Shown: piece by piece, positions 1 to 8,173 of the stretch | Position numbering within the stretch: position 1 is the stretch's first letter | Layout of the letters: every line of letters begins with the position of its first letter | Source of the DNA: Compostibacter hankyongensis | GTDB taxonomy: Bacteria; Bacteroidota; Bacteroidia; Chitinophagales; Chitinophagaceae | Reading direction: 5' to 3' | Assembly: GCF_039541075.1 (NCBI RefSeq) | Contig: NZ_BAABFN010000006.1 | Span: forward strand, 62,001 to 126,000 | DNA: 64,000 nt | Made by a program: the position numbers and the translations under genes | The notes under the pieces: model-generated | What the model saw: the letters and a program-made list of their open reading frames with translations, nothing else | Told to the model about the DNA's origin: nothing | The model's database searches: none

Positions 1-1557
1 AATGGATGGATTTGAGATGTAAAAGAGTTATCGAATGTATTAATCTCTTGCGATATCTCTGAAATGGCTCGATTGCCAACTAAGTAAAACCCATTTGTTG
101 TAAACCTTCTGTATAAATTTTCAGCTTTATGCCACGAACTAGAGGTATATTTTGGATATAAAGGACGTTTATCAGTTATTACTACTTCTGGTAAATTACG
201 TTCAAAATATAATCCATGATTAAATATACTTTCTATCTTATTCTCTATCTTATTCCAGATATGCTGTATACCGTTGAAGAATGCAAAAGGAGATATTGGT
301 CCTATCGGAAAATCTCCATATGGATCGCTGAAATTGACCGGATTGTTAAAATTAGAATGATAGGGCGATAGGCTGGCAAGTGTTTCTACCTCGGGGTCGA
401 TCTGCCACCACCTTCCGATCTGGGGATCCAAACTCCGGAATTGTGCAGTGTATATATCCAATCCAGACTCATCGCTGAATTCCTTATTCTGCAGTTCCTT
501 GCCATTATATCTGAACTTATTTTCCAGCTTAGCTACCCGGGTTTGTGAGATTCCCGCCATAGTCAGGCCGAAGGGATAATAGTGGGTCTCCTCCAGCATG
601 GGACTGGCGAGGTCTTCCACTACAACATTGTCAAAGAACACATCCTGCTGGCTTTCGTTGCTGGTGTAGACATATACGTAGCCGGACTTTTTAGCTATCA
701 CCTGCCCGCTGGAGAGCGTCTCCAGCTCATCCGGCTCCGCCTGCACCTGTTTCACCCCACTGCCTTCTTCTACGAAGTTAAGCTGATTGTCAAAGAATAC
801 ATAATTGAGGTAAGCTCTGGGCTTTTGAGCGTTCAGGTTCTTGGTGTCCTTCTGCTTGAGCTGCTGGAGGTCGTTGGCGGTGAACCGGGGTCCCTGGCTC
901 TGGTTGCTGATTAGAGCGTTGGCCTGGTGTCCGGGATCGGTGGGGCCTGCCAATCCGGGTAGGGCAGCGATCAGCGAGCTGACCATCTCCTCAGCCGGGA
1001 TGGAAGGATTATCTGGGTCGGTGCCTTGCTGGTGGTAGTAGGCCCGGGCTGCTGCCTGGATCGTGTCTCCGGCCATCACCTTCAAGATGATGGAAGGCCC
1101 GATCCTCCTGTCCGGTTCCCGGGCATTCAGCCGGGCGACAGCCGTATTGGGGGTCGTGGTCTCATCCTCGGGGTAACCCTGGGGCTTGGTGGTCCGGGTC
1201 TGATCAATGTTGTAGAACAGGGCATTTTCCTGGGCCGTGTTCTGCGGCTCCATGGTAGCCATGTATTGGGAAAAGTCCGTTTGGTCGGTCAGGACGACGC
1301 GGGTATTACCCAGGTGGTCTTTGATGAAGTAATCGTAGTAGTAGGTGGAGGCGGTGCTGCCATGGGCTGGTTCATACCGTACCCGTCCTTCTTCGGTGGG
1401 GAAGAACTGCAGGGTATCCTGCTGGTAGACAAAGCCCGACAGATAGTCCGTTCTGGTGGTTTTTGCCGGGCTCATGGTTTGGGTGACGGTCTTGCTCAGC
1501 TTGTTGCCGGCGGCGTCGTAGGTGAACCGGATGGTACCTTTCCCGTTGACGGTAATT
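1..1557 (-). pseudogene. 5'-truncated orphan RHS core with C-terminal tip (runs off the window edge)
   Basis: The minus strand stays open from about 1557 to the window edge and reads as the last third of an RHS core. It is nearly identical to the intact RHS protein at 3602..8113, starting at that protein's 'ITVNGKG' segment and including 'HYYPFGLTMAGIS' and 'FRYNGKELQNKEFSDESGLD'. After SGLD it diverges into a different tip ('DPQIGRWWQIDP', then 'NFSDPYGDFP') containing 'LPEVVIT', a segment often seen before toxin domains. There is no N-terminus: the frame opens just after a TGA, and the nearby ATG at 1560 is out of frame. The break lies directly after the stop of the immunity gene at 1563. 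I infer a silent, displaced tip cassette that could be restored by recombination with a full-length gene. The toxin domain lies beyond the window, so its activity cannot be named. Confidence 0.85.
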
Positions 1558-1562
1558 CATGA

Positions 1563-1901
1563 TTATTTATAATGAGTTATTTTTAATAATTCATGATCAC
1601 CCTTTCTCAATTCTATGTATACAGTTCCCCCATCCGCGCCTTTCTTTAAAGTTCCTTCGATAACCCATATCGAGTCTCTAATTAATCGTGCTTTTAATGG
1701 CATCTCTTTCTTAATTATGTTGCCGTATTTTTTTTCTGCAATTTCTTTGGCAATCTTTAATACCTCATCTCTTTCTAAAGCATCCTTCGTCGTAGAATAT
1801 TGCATCTGTCGTTGCTTGGCAGAATGATGCGTACAATTTAAATTACCAGCACCAAATGTTAATAACGCGATATTTATAAAAGGAATAAGGTTTTTTGCCA
1901 T
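1563..1901 (-). CDS. NTF2-fold immunity protein (Imm-NTF2-2-like)
   Basis: A 112-residue protein. The C-terminal half carries the pattern I associate with NTF2-fold immunity family 2: 'WVIEGTLKKGADGGTVYIEL' followed by a terminal 'KITHYK'. The N-terminus has a hydrophobic stretch ending near a Cys (residue 23), so it may be exported or a lipoprotein, but the lipobox is poor. It starts 4 nt after the stop of the JAMM-like tip at 1906..2697, the usual toxin-then-immunity order, so it is probably that tip's antidote. Family assignment is by recognised motif, not by a search. Confidence 0.75.
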   Translation of the reverse strand: MAKNLIPFINIALLTFGAGNLNCTHHSAKQRQMQYSTTKDALERDEVLKIAKEIAEKKYGNIIKKEMPLKARLIRDSIWVIEGTLKKGADGGTVYIELRKGDHELLKITHYK

Positions 1902-1905
1902 GATT

Positions 1906-2697
1906 CTAATCTTTTATTTTAGTTGACCCTATTAAAAATGGGGCTATTACATTACGCTTTATCCAGTCCCACCCTCCATAAACTGGTTCATTTTTAGGTA
2001 AAATGACAAAATTGATTGTGTTTCGTCTTGTTGGATCTGCAGGATCACTTGGCATTGAAGCACTGATTGTTGTTGTTTTGATAATTAAATTACTGAATTT
2101 TTGTAAAGTGCCGTTGGGCGTTGCTACATAGCTATCGACACCCTGATATTTAGCGTTATCTATATCTGCTGGAGAAAATACATTATTGTCATATTTTGGA
2201 TCATAAGAACCATGAGTATGAGCTCTAGCAATCACCTCAGCATCTCCTTCGTTTGATAACCCTAAACCTTTAGGTTTCGATGATGCTTCTGTACCTTCAT
2301 TCGGTTTTAAATAAGTATAAAATACGCTATTCCCTTCTTTGATTTTTACAATATATGTGGCGAATTCCTTGCTTTTTGCTATAGAATTATCATTGTATAA
2401 CATTCCGAAATCTTTAGCCGCATCTTCAGGTTTTTTAAATTTATCTCCCGGGTCATTATCCTCTTGGTCTTCATTAGTATCGTCTTGGCTATCGTTGCTA
2501 TCGTCACTTCCCTGACTTCTGGCCCAGATTAATAATCCCATAATACTGCCACGATCACTGAAGGTCTCACTAGACATCCCGTCCGGATCTATAAACCGGA
2601 TGGGATTATCAGCACCATAATGGTACGGTGAAAACCTCCGGCTTTGTTCCGCCATCGGATCTATGCTGTGCCACCTTCCGATCTGTGGATCCTGCAT
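1906..2697 (-). CDS. Orphan RHS tip with DUF4329/JAMM-like toxin domain
   Basis: The 263-codon open frame begins inside the RHS core ('MQDPQIGRWHSIDP...FIDPDGM'). It keeps the same first part of the variable region as the intact RHS protein upstream ('SETFSDRGSIMGLLIWARSQ'), passes through an Asp/Asn/Glu-rich linker (residues 65-83), and ends in a domain with a JAMM-like metal signature: H160-x-H162, then S175-x-x-D178, followed by 'SYVATPNGTLQKF'. DUF4329 proteins of polymorphic toxins look like this and resemble JAB peptidases. The Met used as start is internal to the core, and upstream lies only frameshifted core debris (2698..2985). It is therefore a displaced tip, probably not exported as it stands. 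Its immunity gene follows 4 nt later. Confidence 0.75.
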   Translation of the reverse strand: MQDPQIGRWHSIDPMAEQSRRFSPYHYGADNPIRFIDPDGMSSETFSDRGSIMGLLIWARSQGSDDSNDSQDDTNEDQEDNDPGDKFKKPEDAAKDFGMLYNDNSIAKSKEFATYIVKIKEGNSVFYTYLKPNEGTEASSKPKGLGLSNEGDAEVIARAHTHGSYDPKYDNNVFSPADIDNAKYQGVDSYVATPNGTLQKFSNLIIKTTTISASMPSDPADPTRRNTINFVILPKNEPVYGGWDWIKRNVIAPFLIGSTKIKD

Positions 2698-2985
2698 CCG
2701 TGCCCCATAGTCGTACCAGTCTAACCCGGATTCGTCTGAGAACTCCTTGTTCTGTAGTTCCTTGCCGTTGTATCTGAACTTATTCTCACATCCTGCTGGG
2801 ATTCGTTGCTGGTGTAGACATACACATAGCCTGACTTTTTGGCCACTACCTGGCCACTGGATAAGGTCTCCAGCTCGTCGGGTTCCGTCTGCACCTGCTT
2901 GACCCCCTGCCTTGGTCTACGAAGTTAAGCTGATTGTCAAAGAATACATAATTGAGGTAGGCCGCATCTAGAACGTTTACATAAA
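2698..2985 (-). pseudogene. Degraded RHS core remnant upstream of the JAMM-like tip
   Basis: Reading toward lower coordinates, this encodes fragments of the RHS core: 'AYLNYVFFDNQLNFV', then 'KKSGYVYVYTSNESQQDV', then 'NKFRYNGKELQNKEFSDESG'. Against the intact gene there is a 1-nt loss near 2915, which breaks the frame. There is also an internal deletion of about 120 nt, out of frame, joining 'QQDV' to 'NKFRYNG' near 2787. Homology ends around 2985. This is the 5' scar of the displaced tip module. Confidence 0.8.
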
Positions 2986-3009
2986 CTTGTTGAGGGTGAT
3001 ATAACAAGC

Positions 3010-3041
3010 ATGCATATTATGCATGATATCTGCAAGATATC
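3010..3041 (-). terminator. Two adjacent short palindromes after the block A immunity gene
   Basis: ATGCAT-ATT-ATGCAT (3010-3024) is followed directly by GATATC-TGCAA-GATATC (3025-3041), just past the stop of the two-TM immunity gene. They could end or protect the block A transcript, but there is no clear T-run, so the terminator call is weak. They also mark the border between intact operon and degraded tip array. Confidence 0.3.
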
Positions 3042-3048
3042 GGTATCA

Positions 3049-3600
3049 CTATTTGTTATAAAAACGATTTACCAATCGTATGCTCGGAAAAATCCATCCT
3101 TTGTGAAAGTCTATAAAAGTTTCAGGGAAATTTTTTATGATAAAATCTTTTAATTTAGGAATCATTAGACAAGTAATCAAAAATGTTTTCCCATCTTTCA
3201 GCTCGAATCGTGCGAAAGAAAATTCTTCCATGCTGATAAGAGTAATTGTATTTCGAAAATTATTAGGGGGGATGTATATGGAAATTTTTTTTATTTCTGA
3301 TAAATTTACTGAAATGGCCTCTTCTTTAATGTTTTGATAACGGATTGTTTCATTTTCTATATCGACACACAATAAATCATATTTATTATGTTTTATATAT
3401 TCATTATATAAATAAATACCAGGGCCTATATCAAAAAGAAACATCCATATCAACATCGCTATAACACATATCCACCACAGCTCTGGTATCATAGCAACTA
3501 ATACGGCGATAGCGACGCCGCAAATAGTACAACTGATGCAAACTTGTCTGAAAAATATTCGCCATTTAGCTCTTTTTGTAATCTGAAATTTCATAGTCAT
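3049..3600 (-). CDS. Two-TM immunity protein of the block A RHS toxin
   Basis: A 183-residue protein with two hydrophobic helices (about residues 18-38 and 42-66) and a soluble C-terminal part of beta-strand character ('IENETIRYQNIKEEAISVNLSE', then 'KTFLITCLMIPKL'). It begins 1 nt after the RHS stop codon, the classic immunity position. A paralogue sits at 18140..18631, with the same layout and a shared 'ITCLM/VTCLM' segment. Membrane placement fits a toxin that attacks the inner membrane. The soluble part could be PH-like. No named immunity family was recognised. Confidence 0.65.
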   Translation of the reverse strand: MTMKFQITKRAKWRIFFRQVCISCTICGVAIAVLVAMIPELWWICVIAMLIWMFLFDIGPGIYLYNEYIKHNKYDLLCVDIENETIRYQNIKEEAISVNLSEIKKISIYIPPNNFRNTITLISMEEFSFARFELKDGKTFLITCLMIPKLKDFIIKNFPETFIDFHKGWIFPSIRLVNRFYNK

Positions 3601-3601
3601 T

Positions 3602-6600
3602 TCAATGATTTATTATTCGGCTGGCAATCGAGTTTTCAAAATTCTGTTTCCAATTAGTTATTCCCATAGATGCTTGTTCCAAAGCAGCTTTTGTACCTTT
3701 ATATAAAGATTGGGCACTGAATGCTGATAGTTCAACTACTATCCCAGCTTCTGGCCCTGCAGCAAGAGAGACCCCAATTGCGGATGCTGTTACCCCGCTA
3801 TTAATACCAAATTCAACTCCACTTATGTCGCCCTGATTGTATCTTACGGCATTAATTACAATACTTAGTCCTCCAGCAAAATAACCAAATCGACCGGCAG
3901 TTTTTTCAACGATTTCTAATCCTCTTTTCTGCGCCATTTTATTAAGATACTTTACCCCCAATTCCGAACCTTCACTTGCATAACCTGATAATTCTAAACC
4001 AGATGCGGTTAATGCTAATCCATCCGATAAAGAAAGCGTTTTACCCAAATACTCTCCTCCACCAAATAAGCGGTCGACATCCTGTTGATTGTGAACTTTA
4101 AAGCTATATCTAAGTTTTCCGTTTTGATTCCTATACCAGTCATTGGGTTCATCCTTTTTGCTCTCACTCTGATCCTGATCCTCAGTATCATCTTCGTTAT
4201 TGTCGTCATTATCGTCACTTCCTTGACTTCTAGCCCAAATCAATAAGCCCATAATACTGCCACGATCACTGAAGGTCTCACTAGACATCCCGTCCGGATC
4301 TATAAACCGGATAGGATTATCAGCTCCATAGTGATAAGGTGAAAATCTTCTGCTTTTTTCAGATAGCGGATCTATGCTGTGCCATCTTCCGATCTGCGGA
4401 TCCTGCATCCTTGCACCATAGTCGTACCAGTCTAACCCGGATTCGTCTGAGAACTCCTTGTTCTGTAGTTCCTTGCCGTTGTATCTGAACTTATTCTCCA
4501 GCCTGGCCACCCTTGTCTGGGAGATACCCGCCATGGTGAGCCCGAAGGGATAGTAATGGGTCTCTTCCAGCATGGGGCTGGCGAGGTCTTCTACTACGAC
4601 ATTGTCAAAGAACACATCTTGTTGGGACTCATTGCTGGTATAGACATACACATAGCCGGACTTTTTGGCTATGACTTGTCCGCTGGAAAGCGTCTCCAGC
4701 TCATCGGGTTCTGCCTGCACCTGTTTCACCCCACTGCCCTCTTCTACGAAGTTAAGCTGATTGTCAAAGAATACATAATTGAGGTAAGCTCTGGGCTTTT
4801 GAGCGTTCAGGTTCTTGGTGTCCTTCTGCTTGAGCTGCTGCAGGTCGTTGGCCGTGAACCTGGGCCCCTGGTCCTGACCGGCGACGAACGCGGATGTTTG
4901 GTGTCCCGGATCTGCGGGTCCGGCCAATCCGGGCAGGGCGGCGATCAGCGAGTTGACCATCTCCTCGGCCGGGATGGAGGGATTATCTGGATCGGTGCCC
5001 TGCTGGTGGTAGTAGGCCCGGGCAGCTGCCTGGATGGTATCCCCGGCCATGACCTTCAGGATGATCGACGGACCGACCCTCCGGTCCGGTTCCCGGGCAT
5101 TCAGCCGGGCGACAGCGGTATTGGGAGTCGTGGTCTCATCCTCGGGGTAGCCCTGGGGCTTGGTGGTCCGGGTCTGGTCGATGTTGTAGAACAGGGCATT
5201 TTCCTGGGCCGTGTTCTGGGGCTCCATGGTCGCCATGTACTGGGAAAAGTCCGTCTGGTCTGTCAGTACGACCCGGGTATTACCCAGGTGGTCTTTGAGG
5301 AAGTAATCGTAGTAATAAGTAGCGGCGGTGCTGCCATGAGCCGGCACGTAGCGTACCCTGCCTTCTTCGGTGGGAAGAAACTGCAGGGTGTCCTGCTGGT
5401 AGACAAATTTTTCCAGGTAGTCCGTCGTAGTGGTCTTCACCGGGCTCATGGTCTGGGTGACGGTCTTTCTGAGCTTGTTGCCCACTGCATCATAGGTGAA
5501 ACGGATAGTACCTTTGCCGTTGACAGTGATCTGCTCCGGCAGGTTCAGGTGGTTGTAGGTGATGGAGGTGATCTTTTTGTTGGCATCGGAGATAAGATTG
5601 CCGTTGGCATCGTAGGTATAATCTGTGCTCCCCTTGGTTCCACTGTAATGAAAGTCTCCCAGGGTGCTGGAAGGATCATTAGAGCCATCAGCTACCTTGG
5701 ATAACTGGTTACTGTTAGCCGGATAGGTGTAGGTCAGTTGATCAATCAGCGGTGAGGAAGTGCCTTTTAACCCATACTGGTTCATATGGGTAATATTACC
5801 ATTGGCATCATAGGTGAGGCCGGAGACTGAGAAATTGGCCGGGCTTTGGCTCCAGGAGGCGCCAGTGGTATTCTGCTGGGTAAAGTCAGCCTTGGTGAGC
5901 CGGTTGGGGGCATCATAGCTGTAGCCGTAGGCCCGGGCGATGTCATCCCCAGCCGTCCGCCAGCGGGTGCCGGCAATATTGCCGTTGTACTGGGATTGGG
6001 TAAAGCCGTAGTCATAGTCCAGCTCCATGCCGAAGTACTGGCCTTCTCCGGAAGTAGGAGTACCGGTACGGGCATAGTCTTTATTGATCCCCGTCAGCCA
6101 GCCCCGGATATTGTAGGTGTACCCAAGCGTCTCCAGGGGAGCCCCGGTACTGCTCTTCTTTCCCAGCTCCTTGGTTTTTAGTCTTCCCAGCTCATCATAG
6201 CTGTTGGTGGCAATGATCCTTTTGGTCGTGGACTGGTCATTCAGGGTCTTGGTGACGGTCAGTAGTCTTCCGCCGGCATCGTACTTGTTTTCGGTCAACA
6301 CCCGGGTTTCCGGCGTGACCCCGCTTTTGCTGTTGTGTACCACCAGATAGCTGCTGAGCAGCTTACCGGAAAAGTCGTATTGGTTGGTCTGGATATCCTG
6401 TCCCCCGGTGATGTTGTCCGAAAGGGTCTGTAATACCCTTCCCTTATCGTCATAGTAGGTAGTGGTGGTGATCCATTGCTCGGGGGTGGTGTTCAGCACC
6501 CGTACCCGGGTGCCGGTCACCATCCCCCGGGTCTGGGTGCTGTAGGTAGAGGGGCTTTCCGGATAGGGATTGGTGCCATCGGTGGTTTTGGCCAGGTAGC

Positions 6601-8113
6601 TGCTCTGGAAGGCCTGGTGGCCGGCCCAGGTGTAGTCGTCATAGTAAGTATAGGTCAGCGGGGTCACCGCCGAAGCCGAGATCGGTGGGGTGGGGTTACT
6701 GGCATCGGCCGGCAAGAGTGTACCGCTGCCGGTGGTAGCATCGGGATCGATATTGGTGGTAAAGTTGTCACTTGTGCCGCTGGTAAAGCCGGGATAGAAG
6801 GTGATGCTGTTTCTGGCGGTATAGGTCGCCGGCGTATTGCCTGAGCGGCTGTTGACCGAAAGATCCCCCGGAGCAGGGACGGTATAGGTAACCGTACTGC
6901 CGCCGGTGGTCCCGTCCATGGTGGTTTGCAGGCTCGTCTGAGTGCTGTTACTGGCATAGAGCCCCGTCATGACCGGGCGGTTCAGGGCGTCGTAGTAGGT
7001 GACGGTCCATTCGTGGGTAGGCAGCTTAGCCCGTTGATTACCATCCTGACTGAAAACCAGCCGGTCCCGGTTGTCATAGACCATCTGCTGCTCTCCCGCG
7101 CCGGGCACCTTTTTAATGGTCATCCTTTTTCTGCTGTCATACTCATAGCGGAAGCAGAGGGCGTCGGCTACTGTCTGGGTCAGCGTCCAGCTGTGGGCCT
7201 GGAGGTACTCCACGGCCAAAGGTGGCAGTACAAAACGGAGGTTGTCCAGGTCGTCATACACGTAGTAGGTGCAAAGCCAGCCCAGGTGAGCGGTACCGGG
7301 AGATGTGGCGGCCTGTACTTTTCTCAGCACCACATGCCCGCTTTTATCTTTATACTGAATCACCTTTCTACCGTCTTCATCAGTAGCTGTATTTTTGTAT
7401 AAAGCCTCGATATCATACCGGCTGGTACAGACGGGAAGACTGCCTGGGGCAAGGGCAATAGTGCAAATATGGACACTGTCGGCAAGGGTGTTAATTTCAT
7501 AGGACTGAGCTACTCCCCTTTCCGAGCCTTCCCAACTGTTGCCAGCAGCTTTTTCTTTCAGTACCCGGTTCAGGGGGGAGGCTTCATAATCGGTCTGACC
7601 ATAGTAGATCTGCTCGCCGGGATAAAACTTCAGATCGGGGTCGGAGAGGGCAGCTTGCTGATCATGCAGGGGGGTTGTTTTAATCTGACCGTCGTCGGTA
7701 TTGTGCACGGTCTGAGGATAGGGCAGATAATGATATGCTTCTCTGCCATAGGGGTCGTAAGCCACAGGAGCCACTAAGTCATGGCCACTGGGAGTAATTC
7801 GCTTCGTTACAGTCTGCAGAGGCCTACCCAATCCGTTTACATATTGTGTTGTTTGTTTTACCTCACCGGTTGTACGGCTGGGTGACACCACAACCGCCCT
7901 GTCCGTAGCAGGCATGGATGGCTCATAAATGCGTACATAACTTTTCGATGAAATGATCTCCGGAAGCAGATACTCAGGAGTTTTGGAAGGCGGAGCAGAA
8001 ACCGTATCCGGCTTTACCTGAGCTGTGGCAGGTCTCATGCAGCACACAATAAATATCCCTGTAAATAAGGACAGCCGGCCAACCATTTTATTATGAGAGA
8101 GGAAGCAATTCAT
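3602..8113 (-). CDS. Full-length secreted RHS polymorphic toxin, block A (DUF6443 + RHS repeats + tip)
   Basis: 1503 residues. An N-terminal signal peptide ends 'RPATAQ' (the Met at residue 10 is an alternative start). A DUF6443-type region follows at about 55-190 ('QYVNGLGRPLQTV', 'YDPYGREAYHYLPYP'), then many YD/RHS repeats ('YDANGNITHMNQYGL', 'YDAVGNKLRK'), and the RHS-associated core at about 1170-1276 ('HYYPFGLTMAGIS', 'FRYNGKEL', 'ARMQDPQIGRWHSIDP', 'IDPDGM'). The 227-residue tip (1277-1503) starts with an acidic Asp/Asn/Glu linker. It then has Gly/Ala/Ser-rich hydrophobic stretches ('GYFAGGLSIVINAVRY', 'GVTASAIGVSLAAGPEAGIV'), suggesting a membrane-inserting or pore-forming toxin. No nuclease motif was seen. 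This and the membrane immunity gene immediately downstream support the inference, but the tip family is not known to me. Confidence 0.9.
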   Translation of the reverse strand: MNCFLSHNKMVGRLSLFTGIFIVCCMRPATAQVKPDTVSAPPSKTPEYLLPEIISSKSYVRIYEPSMPATDRAVVVSPSRTTGEVKQTTQYVNGLGRPLQTVTKRITPSGHDLVAPVAYDPYGREAYHYLPYPQTVHNTDDGQIKTTPLHDQQAALSDPDLKFYPGEQIYYGQTDYEASPLNRVLKEKAAGNSWEGSERGVAQSYEINTLADSVHICTIALAPGSLPVCTSRYDIEALYKNTATDEDGRKVIQYKDKSGHVVLRKVQAATSPGTAHLGWLCTYYVYDDLDNLRFVLPPLAVEYLQAHSWTLTQTVADALCFRYEYDSRKRMTIKKVPGAGEQQMVYDNRDRLVFSQDGNQRAKLPTHEWTVTYYDALNRPVMTGLYASNSTQTSLQTTMDGTTGGSTVTYTVPAPGDLSVNSRSGNTPATYTARNSITFYPGFTSGTSDNFTTNIDPDATTGSGTLLPADASNPTPPISASAVTPLTYTYYDDYTWAGHQAFQSSYLAKTTDGTNPYPESPSTYSTQTRGMVTGTRVRVLNTTPEQWITTTTYYDDKGRVLQTLSDNITGGQDIQTNQYDFSGKLLSSYLVVHNSKSGVTPETRVLTENKYDAGGRLLTVTKTLNDQSTTKRIIATNSYDELGRLKTKELGKKSSTGAPLETLGYTYNIRGWLTGINKDYARTGTPTSGEGQYFGMELDYDYGFTQSQYNGNIAGTRWRTAGDDIARAYGYSYDAPNRLTKADFTQQNTTGASWSQSPANFSVSGLTYDANGNITHMNQYGLKGTSSPLIDQLTYTYPANSNQLSKVADGSNDPSSTLGDFHYSGTKGSTDYTYDANGNLISDANKKITSITYNHLNLPEQITVNGKGTIRFTYDAVGNKLRKTVTQTMSPVKTTTTDYLEKFVYQQDTLQFLPTEEGRVRYVPAHGSTAATYYYDYFLKDHLGNTRVVLTDQTDFSQYMATMEPQNTAQENALFYNIDQTRTTKPQGYPEDETTTPNTAVARLNAREPDRRVGPSIILKVMAGDTIQAAARAYYHQQGTDPDNPSIPAEEMVNSLIAALPGLAGPADPGHQTSAFVAGQDQGPRFTANDLQQLKQKDTKNLNAQKPRAYLNYVFFDNQLNFVEEGSGVKQVQAEPDELETLSSGQVIAKKSGYVYVYTSNESQQDVFFDNVVVEDLASPMLEETHYYPFGLTMAGISQTRVARLENKFRYNGKELQNKEFSDESGLDWYDYGARMQDPQIGRWHSIDPLSEKSRRFSPYHYGADNPIRFIDPDGMSSETFSDRGSIMGLLIWARSQGSDDNDDNNEDDTEDQDQSESKKDEPNDWYRNQNGKLRYSFKVHNQQDVDRLFGGGEYLGKTLSLSDGLALTASGLELSGYASEGSELGVKYLNKMAQKRGLEIVEKTAGRFGYFAGGLSIVINAVRYNQGDISGVEFGINSGVTASAIGVSLAAGPEAGIVVELSAFSAQSLYKGTKAALEQASMGITNWKQNFENSIASRIINH

Positions 8114-8173
8114 ATCTATATTTATTTAGAATGACTTTAAAATTGTTTGATAGCACCTCATAAAGCAGGCTAT

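Noticed and set aside
4556..5704. 382-codon plus-strand frame inside the block A RHS gene
   Set aside because: Antisense shadow of conserved RHS core; the same shadow appears at 582-1562 opposite the orphan core.
3602..8113. Repeated DNA of the RHS repeats as a CRISPR or tandem-repeat array
   Set aside because: The repeats are diverged YD protein repeats in frame, without uniform spacers.
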